From contig JACVTC010000041.1 of the NCBI GenBank assembly GCA_016946835.1, positions 331,001-395,000 of the forward strand: DNA of 64,000 nucleotides. Direction: 5' to 3'. The translations under genes and the position numbers were made by a program. Shown piece after piece: positions 1-10,440 of this stretch (positions are counted from its first letter, which is position 1; the number at the start of each line of letters is the position of its first letter). The notes beneath the pieces are model-generated. The model did not search any database and was not told where the DNA came from. It saw only the letters and a program-made list of their open reading frames with translations. This stretch comes from Neocallimastix lanati (nom. inval.). Lineage: Eukaryota > Neocallimastigomycota > Neocallimastigomycetes > Neocallimastigales > Neocallimastigaceae.

Positions 1-1931
1 TTTACACTTACTTCTGATTGTTCAACACCTTCTTGAATAAGAATTGGTCTGTCGAAAATACCAGTATCAATTATAATTGGTTTTGATTCTGGTTTTGCAA
101 ATAACCACCAACAGCCAGTATCAGCTCTACATTCTGGAATTGATTCTTCTGAATCAATTACAACTTCTCTTGGTTGGAATGGTTCAACACCTTCTTGAAT
201 AAGAATTGGTCTATCGAATATACCAGTATCAATAATAATTGGATTTTGTTTTTCGATTTCAATTTCTCTTGGTTGGAATGGTTCAACACCTTCTTGAATA
301 AGAATTGGCCTGTCGAAAATTCCAGTATCAATTATAATTGGTTTTGATTCTGGTTTTGCAAATAACCACCAACAGCCAGTATCAGCTCTACATTCTGGAA
401 TTGATTCTTCTGAATCAATTACAACTTCTCTTGGTTGGAATGGTTCAACACCTTCTTGAATAAGAATTGGTCTATCGAATATACCAGTATCAATAATAAT
501 TGGTTTTTGTTCTTCAATTGCAATTTCTCTTGGTTGGAATGGTTCAACACCTTCTTGAATAAGAATTGGTCTATCAAAAATTCCAGTATCAATAATAATT
601 GGTTTTTGTTCTTCAATTTCAATTTCTCTTGGTTGGAATGGTTCAACACCTTCTTGAATAAGGATTGGTCTATCAAAAATTCCAGTATCAATAATAATTG
701 GTTTTGATTCTGGTTTTGCAAATAACCACCAACAGCCAGTATCAGCTCTACATTCTGGAATTGATTCTTCTGAATCAATTACAACTTCTCTTGGTTGGAA
801 TGGTTCAACACCTTCTTGAATAAGAATTGGTCTGTCGAAAATACCAGTATCAATTATAATTGGTTTTGATTCTGGTTTTGCAAATAACCACCAACAGCCA
901 GTATCAGCTCTACATTCTGGAATTGATTCTTCTGAATCATTTACAACTTCTCTTGGTTGGAATGGTTCAACACCTTCTTGAATAAGAATTGGTCTATCGA
1001 ATATACCAGTATCAATAATAATTGGTTTTTGTTCTTCAATTGCAATTTCTCTTGGTTGGAATGGTTCAACACCTTCTTGAATAAGAATTGGTCTATCAAA
1101 AATTCCAGTATCAATAATAATTGGTTTTGATTCTGGCTTAGCAAATAACCACCAACAACCGGTATCAGCTCTACATTCTGGAATTGATTCTTCTGAATCA
1201 ATTACAACTTCTCTTGGTTGGAATGGTTCAACACCTTCTTGAATAAGAATCGGTCTGTCAAAGATTCCAGTATCAATAATTATAGGTTTTTCCTCCTCAT
1301 CAACAATTACTTTTTCTATAATTGTTTCAGTTGATTGATCTTGTTCTTCGGTTTGATTAACCTCATCGACAAATTCAGTTTGTTCTTCTTGTTCAAATAC
1401 TTTTTCTTCATTTTCATTTTCATTTGTAACTTCTTTAATTATCTTTCTAATAACTTTTTTTCCTGAATCATCTTCTACTTCTTCGACTTCTTCGACTTCT
1501 TCAATTTCTTCTACTTCTTCAATGATAGTTTCTCCTTCTTCACCTGAAATAACTTTTCTAATTATTTTTTGTCCATTTGGTCCTTCATCTTCAACTTCTT
1601 CAACCACTTCTTTAACAATTACTCTATCACCTTCTCCGTCATCATCTACATATTCTTCATAAACAACTTCTTCTACAAGAATTTCACTGCCTTCTTCTTG
1701 AACCACATAAGTTCTTTGGCTTACTTGCTTTGAATTTTCACTAATTTTATAATTTTGATTTTGAAGAAGTATTGGTCTGTCGAAAATACCAGTATCGATA
1801 ATAACTGGCTTTCCGTCATCTACAAAAACTTCTTCTTTTACAATAGTTGAATTTTTATTAATAGATTGAATTGGATTTTGGATAAGAATTGGTCTATCGA
1901 AAATTCCAGTGTCAATAATAATTGAATTCAT
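1..1931 (-). CDS. DTGIFDRPI-repeat protein, 3' part outside the window
   Basis: I do not recognise this family. The frame opens with ATG at 1931-1929 and stays open to base 1 (about 643 codons), so no in-window stop defines it. The first ~212 residues hold two copies of the core motif (IIIDTGIFDRPIL) and a very acidic, valine-rich linker with runs of Glu-Glu-Val. From about residue 213 there are ten more core copies, in two alternating units. The 33-residue unit is the core plus IQEGVEPFQPRE and a short Glu-rich linker. The 54-residue unit adds a segment containing ECRADTGCWWLFAKPES (five copies). No signal peptide or membrane segment is visible, so a cytoplasmic or nuclear protein is inferred. 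A GTAAGT at 11-6 (minus strand) could be a 5' splice site ending the exon. Several other frames are also open because both units are multiples of three bases. The regular codon pattern and acidic N-terminus favour this frame. Confidence 0.75.
   Translation of the reverse strand, partial: MNSIIIDTGIFDRPILIQNPIQSINKNSTIVKEEVFVDDGKPVIIDTGIFDRPILLQNQNYKISENSKQVSQRTYVVQEEGSEILVEEVVYEEYVDDDGEGDRVIVKEVVEEVEDEGPNGQKIIRKVISGEEGETIIEEVEEIEEVEEVEEVEDDSGKKVIRKIIKEVTNENENEEKVFEQEEQTEFVDEVNQTEEQDQSTETIIEKVIVDEEEKPIIIDTGIFDRPILIQEGVEPFQPREVVIDSEESIPECRADTGCWWLFAKPESKPIIIDTGIFDRPILIQEGVEPFQPREIAIEEQKPIIIDTGIFDRPILIQEGVEPFQPREVVNDSEESIPECRADTGCWWLFAKPESKPIIIDTGIFDRPILIQEGVEPFQPREVVIDSEESIPECRADTGCWWLFAKPESKPIIIDTGIFDRPILIQEGVEPFQPREIEIEEQKPIIIDTGIFDRPILIQEGVEPFQPREIAIEEQKPIIIDTGIFDRPILIQEGVEPFQPREVVIDSEESIPECRADTGCWWLFAKPESKPIIIDTGIFDRPILIQEGVEPFQPREIEIEKQNPIIIDTGIFDRPILIQEGVEPFQPREVVIDSEESIPECRADTGCWWLFAKPESKPIIIDTGIFDRPILIQEGVEQSEVSV
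30..1275 (-). repeat. Coding tandem repeat, 99-bp and 162-bp units
   Basis: The plus-strand copies of the core are near positions 45, 204, 303, 464, 563, 662, 824, 986, 1085 and 1248. Spacing is 99 bp between short units and 162 bp where the Cys-Trp-Trp segment is present. Two more isolated copies sit near 1770 and 1888. Copies differ mostly at silent sites (for example CTATCGAAT versus CTGTCGAAA), which suggests recent duplication with gene conversion. Confidence 0.9.
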
Positions 1932-4608
1932 TATGTTTTATAAAAGTTTAGTATTTTTCTTTTTAAATATAATATTGTAATTTAATTTTGATATTAATAA
2001 ATATTTTAATTTTTTATCTAATAGTTATAATTATTAATTTTATTTAAATTTGTCTATTTAATATATAGTTCAATTTTTTGTAAATTATATTTTTATTGTA
2101 ATATTTTAATAATATGGTTTATTTTTATTTTTTGATTTTATTCTTATTTTGTTGTTGTTATTTTATATTTTATTTTATATTTTATTTTGTTGATTTTATT
2201 TTATTTTATTTTATATTTTATTTTGTTTTATTTATTTTATTTTTTATTTTATTTTAATGAATTTCTTTTAATTTCTTTTATTTTATTTAATTTTTTATTT
2301 TTATGAATTTATTTTATTTTACTTTTGTTTTATTATAACCTATGCTTATTAAAAAATAAAGAAAAGATTATTATCATTTTATTATATTTAATTGCTTCAA
2401 CATTTATGTTATTTTAAATAAAATATATATTATATAAAATATACTTACTTTTTTTTACTTTTTTATTCTTTAATTTTTTAATATTTTATTTTAATTAAAA
2501 TTTATTTGTTTTCTATTTTTTTTAAAAAAATTTTTCTTTAAAAAAGAAACAAAAAAGAAATAAATTTTATATAAATTATTTATTTATGTTTAATAAATTT
2601 AATTTTATTATATATTTATATTAATTCTATTTTACTTTTACTAGTTTAAAAAAAAAAAAAAAAAAAAAACTATTTATATTGAAAATTTTTTTATTGCAAA
2701 AAACGGTACAAATAAATAATTTCAAAATAAGAAAATTATTATTATAATAATTATAATATAAATTTTTTTTATTCACATTTTCGGTCTTTTAAAAAAAATT
2801 CACAAAGCCAATTATTTTATAATTAGAGTAACACAAAGTTGAACTTTTATTAATAATATATTAATATATTAAAAAATATGGTTTTGATTTTAAAATTAAA
2901 AATTTATTATTATTTTCAGGATTAAACAAAAAAATTTATTTTATCATTAATATATTTAAAAATATATATTAAAATATATTTATATTAAGTTCATATATTT
3001 AATGTATATATTAAATTATATTATTAAAATTAAAAAAAGTTAATTAATAAAATTGTGAAAAGAAAAAAGCATGCTAAATTAAAATAAGAATAATATATAA
3101 ATTTAATATAAATAATAAATATTATTATATTTGATACAATGTAATTATATTGTTTTATAATATATATTAAAAAAACCCTTAAAATATTAATATATTATAT
3201 ATAATATATTTTTTATTTTCTACTATTTTTATTTAAAATAAAAAAATATTATGATAGAAAATAAAAGATTGACAAAAATTGAAAATTATATATTCCAATT
3301 TTAAATATTTATTTAACATTAGTATTAATATGTTTTATTTTTTTAGTATAAAATAATTATTATTTATTATTTTATACTAAGAAACTTTTTTATAACAAAT
3401 AATTATTTATTGCTAATAATTATTTTATATTTATGGGTACCCATATGTGCAAGTCTATTTTTTTTTTTATAAACTTATAATATTTAAAAATTTATAGATA
3501 TATATATTTATAATTAATATTTAAAAATTTATAATTTTTATTATAAATATACTATTTACATATGAAAATTTTTTTATAAAAAAAAATTTAAAAAAAAATT
3601 AATTATAAGTTATATTTTCCTAAAAAGGAAATTATTCTAATTAGTTTTTTTTGTAAAAAATTTTTTTCACTTAGCATTCTTTTGGTTTTTAAATATATAT
3701 ATATAATTGTTTTATGTAGGTTTCCATTTACATTAATTCCAGATATAATTCATTAATTAACCATTATAAGTAATTATATTAACGTTTTAGTTTCATTAAT
3801 TTGATTTGATAATAAATAATTAATATTATAAATATAATAATACAAGTCTAATAATTAAAAAGTCCAAATATATCCTTGAATATTGGTTTCTTAATCTTGA
3901 TTATAAATACCATTATCATTATTACAAAGTTATAATTATATATATTATATTAATATCTATTTATATATTTAATATAGTAGTTACAATTAAGTTTTGATAT
4001 TTTGTTTAAAAGTACTTAATTTTTCTTTATTAATAGTAATTTTTAAGTATATAATAGACTTTTCTTTTATAATTATATATACATACTTATTATATTATAG
4101 TATTTTATGATTAATAATGCATTAAATTTTAAAACATAAATAACATATTTAAAAAAAAAAAATTGATAATCTAATCTTGAATTAAAAAGAAAAATACTAT
4201 ACTAAATACTAAAGAAAATCCCAATTAATTTAAATAATTTAATATTATATATATAAATTTTTTTAAAAAGTTTTTATATTAATATATTACATTATATTAA
4301 ATATTTATTTATTTATGGTTTAATTTTTTTTTATATTTAATATTTCATATTTACTAATAAATTAATATATATTTAATATTTAATACATAATATTTATTAT
4401 TATAATATTTTAAAATAAATACAATATTTCAGGGAAAAAAAATAAAATTGATTCTATATTATTATTTTATGTTGATATATCAAATTTTATACTAATGTTG
4501 TTCAATCAATATATAAAGATTAATAATATTAAATATATTTACATGTAATATTTTATTAGATATATTTTATTCATTAATAATTTTATTTTAAATTATTTTC
4601 AATTATAC
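1932..4608. other. Gene-free AT-rich spacer
   Basis: No credible coding sequence on either strand. It separates the 5' end of the repeat-protein gene from the 3' end of the GH43 gene, so it holds the promoter of the former and the terminator of the latter, which I cannot place exactly. 2155-2340 is a run of TTTTA-like pentamers. A perfect 14-bp palindrome with a GC-rich core lies at 3432-3445. Confidence 0.7.
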
Positions 4609-6453
4609 TTAAAAACGAACACCCCACACACTATCATTATTGCCACCAATTGCTGTAAAAGCAGTTACAGTTGCAGACTTGGCTTCATCTAATTGTCTAA
4701 TGAATACACCACTATAAATAATATTACCAATTCTTATGGTCATAAAATGAGTACCCTTATCGTAAGACCAATTACCACTATATCTACCAGTTACAGTAAA
4801 ATCTTTATTTAAATTAATAGTATAAAGGTTTGAAATATCACCATTAATCTTATTATGGAAATGGAATAGGAATTTATATGTTCCAACCATATCGTTCATA
4901 CTGTAACCAGTCTCAGAAATAGTTTCTCCAGTATAAGCATATGGAGCAGCACATAACCATCCTTCCTTATTAAGAAACATTTGATGAATACGTGGTTCGT
5001 GATATTCTTGACCATCATTAAAACGAGTATGATAGAATATTAACACTTTACCATCATCATCAAGTAAAGCAGAATTGTGGCCTGGAGCCATATATGCCTG
5101 TTCTCTTCCAGGAATATTATAATTACCCATGACTTTAACACCAAAGCTTGAATTATTACCACTCATAAATTCTTTTCCAGCAACATCTGTATATGGACCA
5201 TCTGGATTTTTAGAACGGAACATACGAATTTGGTAACCACCATTTGACGTAAGAGAGCCATAGGATACAAATAAATAATAATAACCAACAGCTTTGTGTG
5301 GTAAAATAAATGGACCTTCAATAGATTGGTGATTACCACCTGCAAGCTTCTTACCATAGTATTTATCAGTATTATTGCCATTAGAAATATTGTGTTTTGG
5401 AAGACCTGTACTTTCATCTAATTCTAAAATATATATACCACCCGACCAAGAACCATAAACAAGCCATAACTTCCCATTAAAATCATAAAATGCATTTGGA
5501 TCAATTGCATTGGGATAAACTCTATTATTGTATTTGTTATTTGGATAATAACGATTCATATCTTCATATCCAATAACAGCTTTCAAATTAGTTTTACCAA
5601 CGGTTTTTGAATCCATACCAGAGAAAATAAAGCAATTTTTATAAGTGTATGGACCTTCAACGTTATCAGCTAAAGCGTAACAAATACTAGATTTAATATA
5701 TGTGGAAGATGTACAAAAATATTGAACCCATTTTTTCATTCTATTATTATATATAATATCAGGAGCCCAAACAGAATAACCACCATCACTATTTTTTCCT
5801 ACAAAATTAAATGCACCATAATTTGATTTTGAAAATAAATTTGTAAACATTTTATTGTTATCATTAACACCAGTATACAATTTAGTAAACTTCCATAAAT
5901 CGGTAGTATAGGCAGTATCCATGTGGGAACCAAATATATAATATTTATTACCATACTTAACTACAGACGGATCATGAACAGACACACCTGAAGAATATTT
6001 CGAAGCTACAACAGATTGAACTTTTCTATTTGAATCAACGTAATCATCATTGGCAGCATTGCTAATTGGTTGTGATGTATTTGTAGTAGGTTGCGTTACT
6101 ACTATATTTGACTGCTGAGAATTCTTACATGAATTAGAAATTCCACACCAATAACTATTTTCAATTCCCCAATCACCACTCTCATCAGAATAAATAATAT
6201 CGCATGATCTACAGCATGCATAACCTTGACTTTTAATAGTAGATGAGCAATCAGTTGGAATATTTTCACAATATTCTTGAATACCACACCATTTTCCATT
6301 TTCAACACCCCATTTGCCATCATTATCAGTAAAATATATAATACAGCTTGAACAGCATGAATAACCTTGTTTTTTAATATTAGCTGAGCAATCAGTAAAA
6401 GCTCTTTTTACAAATAAGGTTAAGCATACCAATGATATATTTTTAACTTTCAT
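4609..6453 (-). CDS. Secreted GH43 arabinanase-type glycoside hydrolase with two N-terminal dockerins
   Basis: 614 aa, single exon. Residues 1-20 form a signal peptide. Two fungal dockerins (CBM10-like) follow at about 21-62 and 68-109; each has the CCxxC cluster and a WG(V/I)EN..WCGI core. A Thr/Ser/Gln/Asn-rich linker leads to the GH43 five-bladed propeller, about 150-510. Candidate catalytic residues are Asp161 (HDPSV, base), Asp318 (AIDPNAF, pKa modulator) and Glu379 (SIEGPF, acid). The last ~100 residues resemble the small beta-domain that follows endo-arabinanase catalytic modules. Likely action: cleavage of alpha-1,5-arabinan in pectin side chains, with the dockerins tethering the enzyme to the extracellular fungal cellulosome. 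Another arabino- or xylo-active GH43 specificity is possible. The lack of introns among intron-rich genes agrees with the bacterial origin proposed for many gut-fungal CAZymes. Confidence 0.93.
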   Translation of the reverse strand: MKVKNISLVCLTLFVKRAFTDCSANIKKQGYSCCSSCIIYFTDNDGKWGVENGKWCGIQEYCENIPTDCSSTIKSQGYACCRSCDIIYSDESGDWGIENSYWCGISNSCKNSQQSNIVVTQPTTNTSQPISNAANDDYVDSNRKVQSVVASKYSSGVSVHDPSVVKYGNKYYIFGSHMDTAYTTDLWKFTKLYTGVNDNNKMFTNLFSKSNYGAFNFVGKNSDGGYSVWAPDIIYNNRMKKWVQYFCTSSTYIKSSICYALADNVEGPYTYKNCFIFSGMDSKTVGKTNLKAVIGYEDMNRYYPNNKYNNRVYPNAIDPNAFYDFNGKLWLVYGSWSGGIYILELDESTGLPKHNISNGNNTDKYYGKKLAGGNHQSIEGPFILPHKAVGYYYLFVSYGSLTSNGGYQIRMFRSKNPDGPYTDVAGKEFMSGNNSSFGVKVMGNYNIPGREQAYMAPGHNSALLDDDGKVLIFYHTRFNDGQEYHEPRIHQMFLNKEGWLCAAPYAYTGETISETGYSMNDMVGTYKFLFHFHNKINGDISNLYTINLNKDFTVTGRYSGNWSYDKGTHFMTIRIGNIIYSGVFIRQLDEAKSATVTAFTAIGGNNDSVWGVRF

Positions 6454-8050
6454 TATAATAAATATCTTTATTCTCTATTAAAAACAGTATTATATATATA
6501 AATATAAATAATATATATGATATGAATGTAGAGTTCCTTCAATACAAATTTTATAAATAATTTTTAATATTTAAATAATAAACATATATATATATATTTT
6601 CTTTGTAATGAAATTATATTAAAAAGCAATAAAGGAATATATAACAATAAAAAAATAATAATAATAAATCAATTTTTATTAAACAATATATACAGTAACT
6701 TATGATTTTATTAAATTATATATACAATTTTAATTGCTAAAATATATTAATATAAATATATAAAATAATATTTCTTATTTTTATTAAAAAAAATAAAAAA
6801 TAATAAAAACAAGGAAAAAAAGGTATATAAAATTTGTTAGATAGATTATCTAAGAAACTTTAAATCATTTATAATATTTCTATATATGAATAATTACTTA
6901 ATTTGAAGAGTAACAAATAGAATATAAATATTAAAATATATAGTGATAATCTATTTTATTTTTTTAAATATATTCATAAAGTTTATGTGTCCCATTTGAA
7001 AAAATATATATATATATATATATTTTATAGTTTAAATATATTTAATTTGTGTAATTTGAATATTTTATTATAAAAGTAAACTTTATAATAATATTTATTA
7101 AAAAAAAATATTCCACATTATTATTAATAAAAATTTTTTATATTAATTATTAGAGTTTTTTTTAAAAAAAAAATAAATGATTTAGAATTATTTCTATAAT
7201 TATAAGTATATTACTATAATTAAAAATTTTAATAAACAACAATATAATTATTTTGTAATTCCATGTTAAAAAGTTGCTATAACTATTTCTATTTTATTAT
7301 TGTAATTTATTATTGTATATTAAAAATATTATCTTTTTATATTAAAATTATTGAAATAATTTTTTATTAATAATTATAATATTAATATCATTATTATTAG
7401 TAATTATTTATACTATAATATTACTTTATTGTTAAAAAATCTTTAAAGTTCTTGAAAATATTTGTATAATGAAAATAAATAAATAAATACTAATTAACTT
7501 TTTTTTAAAAAAATGTAAATAAATACAATATATTAAAAAAGATTTTTATAATAATTATTATTTATTATCAGTAATATTTAATTAGTTATAGTTTTTTTTT
7601 TTTTAGAAAACAAATAAAAAAAAAAAAACAACTAGAATGTTTCGTTAATTATAAATAATACAATGATATCAATGAATTTAGAAAGACATTCATAATATAT
7701 TATGTATCATGATTTCCTTTTACAAATTTTAACATTCGTTACATGATATCTTAAATATGATTTTCTATAATAATAAAATAATCTAAAATGAATTAAGAGA
7801 AAATCTAAATCAAAAATTTCTCGAACTCAAATCCATCCATCTGTAATAGTTCAACCTTAAGTAAATGATGAAAAATAAAAATAAAAAAAACGTTAATAAA
7901 TATTTACTTTTTACAAAAATTTTTATTTTTTTTTTTTTTATAAAAGAAATAAATTTTTTTTAATTTTAATACATGATTAAATATTTTTATATTCATAAAA
8001 TTACATTCAATGAAACATACATATTTTATTATATTAATAACATGATTTAA
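6454..8050. other. Gene-free AT-rich spacer
   Basis: No gene seen. It includes the upstream region of the GH43 gene near 6454-6900. A short minus-strand coding-like stretch of about 22 codons lies near 7805-7870 and reads MDGFEFEKFL before a stop; it is too short to call. Confidence 0.6.
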
Positions 8051-8229
8051 TAACAATAATATAAAATTTTTAAAACTACATTATTTGTATCATAAGCTAT
8101 ATAAACTACATATTATTGTAATATATTCTATTTATTTATAATATATTATTTAATATTTAAAATTATAATAAAAATAAATAAAATAAAGTGTTAATTAAAA
8201 ATATAAACTAAAAATACTAATTTTTTAAT
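8051..8229 (-). repeat. 3' LTR of copia element 1
   Basis: This stretch matches 10281-10440 in the same orientation. Both begin TAACAATAATATAAAA and share TTATTTGTATCATAA, TAATATTTAAAATTATAAT and AAAAATACTAATTTT, with small indels and substitutions between. On the element's own strand it follows a purine-rich TAAGGGGTAA just right of the LTR, a likely polypurine tract. Boundaries are good to about 10 bp. Confidence 0.7.
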
Positions 8230-8231
8230 AT

Positions 8232-10130
8232 TACCCCTTAAACAAAGCATTCTCAAAGACTATGTTTGCAAAATTAGTTATTTGATTTTATTAACTTCTT
8301 TTGTTAAAATGTCTACTAAATTTTCTTCAGATATAATGTAATGTAAAATTACTTCTTTTTTTTTTTTTTTTTCAACATTTTCTTTGTAGCAGTAAAAGCT
8401 GACTCTAACATGTCTTAGTTTTTTACTAATAGCATAATTTTCAGCAGCAAATAAAGATGCCTGTTGTCTCTGTTTTTGTTTATCACAAATTTTTATTAAA
8501 TATTTCATTAAGCATTTTTTTATACATAAATCATTTGCTACAGCTTCAAAAAAAAGCAATATATTCTGCTTCTACCGTAGATCTTGTTGCTGATTGTTGT
8601 TGTCTGTGGACATCCAAATCATTGGTCTTGAAGGTATGAAAAAAATATTTCTTGAAGTGGATTTTTTATTTAGTAAATCTCTAGCAAAATCGGAATCTGT
8701 ATAACCAAATAATTCTCCTATATTTTTATATGAAATATAATAATTCTAAGTTTGATTTAAATATTTAAGAATATCTACCTTGTTCCAATCTGATATTGTT
8801 GAATTTGAATTTTTTCTTGATGCTTTATTAACAAAGAAGGATATTTCCGATCTTGTTGATTTAAATATATGTATTAGACAACCAACTTTACTCTGGTATA
8901 TAGTCTTATAAAAAGGTGTTTTATCAATTAATTTACCATCATCACCAGTACATGGAGTAGAGGCTTTTTGATTTTCCTTGATATTAAATTTCTTAAAAAC
9001 GTTTTCAATATAGTTTCCTTGAGAGATTGAATATCCAAATTTGTTTTCTAGCATTTAAACCTAAAATATGGTTGATTTCTTCACGCTTGGATATTTTATA
9101 ATTATTCTTAATAATATTAATAATATTAAAAATTTCTTCGTTAATACCTGTTATTAGAATATTGTCAACATAAAGTTGCTAAACATACTACATTGTTTTT
9201 TATTGTCCCACTTAACGAATAAATATTGTTCACCTATTAATTGATATAGTCCTTTTTAATTAAATATTTGCTATTTGTTTGATTCTATTCACGGCCAGCC
9301 TGCTTCAAAACTGTATAATGCCTGATTTAATTTACAATAACCTTTGTTATAATTTTCGTGGCCTTCAGGTAATTTCAAAAATATCAATGTGCAATTCGGC
9401 ATTGAGATAGGCACATTTCACATCTAATTGTTGAATGTTCCAATTAAATATAGAAGCTATTACTATTGTCATTCTTAAACTTTCCACTGGTAGTGTTGAA
9501 GAATAGATTAATTCATTATAACGAAGTCTAAAGTTAGCAAAAGAGTTGTCATGGTCTGGTGTAATATACCATGATTATCAAGCTGAACTCTCTTGGTTTG
9601 ACTCACACCCTTTCCCAATTTATAATAATTTTGGTTCAATATAACTAAATTATTATAAAAAAATTCTAGAATTTCTTCTGTTGGAAATTCCATAACCGAA
9701 TGAAACTAAAAGGTTCTATTTTAATAATTATTTTTATCATTTTTTTTATAAGATTTATTTTCTAGAAAAATCTTGATTTCTCTAACATTCATCAAACCAA
9801 ACTTTGTTTTCGTTAAAAAGTATAAATAGGTGTTAATTTTGAAATAAAAAATATTTTTCATTGTACATTTATTAATTTGCAAGAAAGTAATTTGAAATAT
9901 TACAACGACTAATTAATAATAATTAATATTTTATTTGTTTTTTTAAAAAATTAATAAATCATTTCTAACAAAGCAAATTACATTTTCTCAAGTGTTCCAA
10001 ACCTATTGCCTTAACAAAATTGTTACATTCATAATCAACTTTTTCAATTTGATTATAAAATTTTATAACTAATCTTGCTTTGTATTTTTCTAAATTATTG
10101 CTTCTATTATATTTATTTGTGAATATTCAA
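8232..10130 (-). pseudogene. Degenerate Ty1/copia pol (reverse transcriptase and RNase H)
   Basis: Several frames on the minus strand give successive copia polyprotein pieces in the correct order. Near 10115-10030 is a KARLV..YNQIEKVDYE segment from the start of the RT. Near 9500-9370 is IQQLDVKCAYLNAEL, and at 9365-9290 PEGHE..YCKLNQALYS. 9054-8746 reads the late RT/connection region with YQSKVGCLIHI. 8559-8281 is RNase H ending in the DILTK motif. Frameshifts and stops separate the pieces, and gag, protease and most of the integrase are missing. It cannot encode a working element. Confidence 0.85.
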
Positions 10131-10280
10131 CTAAGGACTAAATGGTTTTATTTTAGGAGTTCTGATACTAACGTCATTGTATTATTTTCTTTTAAATTTT
10201 ACAACTATATAGATATGATTTTAATCGGTTCTTCACTCTCTTAGCAGGTAAATAATATTCAACCAAATTAATTTATATTA

Positions 10281-10440
10281 TAACAATAATATAAAAGAGG
10301 TTTATAAAAAGTTTTTTAAAACTATATTATTTGTATCATAAATTATATATAAATTATATATACTATTGTAATATATCCTATTTAATATTTAAAATTATAA
10401 TAAAAATAAAAGTATTAAACTAAAAATACTAATTTTCTAA
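10281..10440 (-). repeat. 5' LTR of copia element 1
   Basis: Direct-repeat partner of 8051-8229, about 160 bp. It lacks part of the TTTATTTATAATATATTA stretch of the other copy and carries a short AGAGGTTTATAAAAAG insertion near its start. Confidence 0.65.

Larger units (their letters stand above)
8051..10440 (-). mobile_element. Internally deleted Ty1/copia LTR retrotransposon
   Basis: The LTRs at 8051-8229 and 10281-10440 bracket copia RT and RNase H remains in the matching orientation. At about 2.4 kb it is half the length of an intact copia element. The divergence between the LTRs and the many frame breaks show an old insertion. I could not identify a convincing target-site duplication in the AT-rich flanks. 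Confidence 0.75.

Noticed and set aside
419-1201. Reading frames with MIQKNQFQNVELI on the minus strand and MEWFNTFLNKNWSIEY on the plus strand
   Set aside because: They are alternative frames of the DTGIFDRPI repeat, open only because the units are multiples of three bases.
5163-6323. Two minus-strand frames inside the GH43 gene
   Set aside because: Out-of-frame shadows of the GH43 coding sequence.
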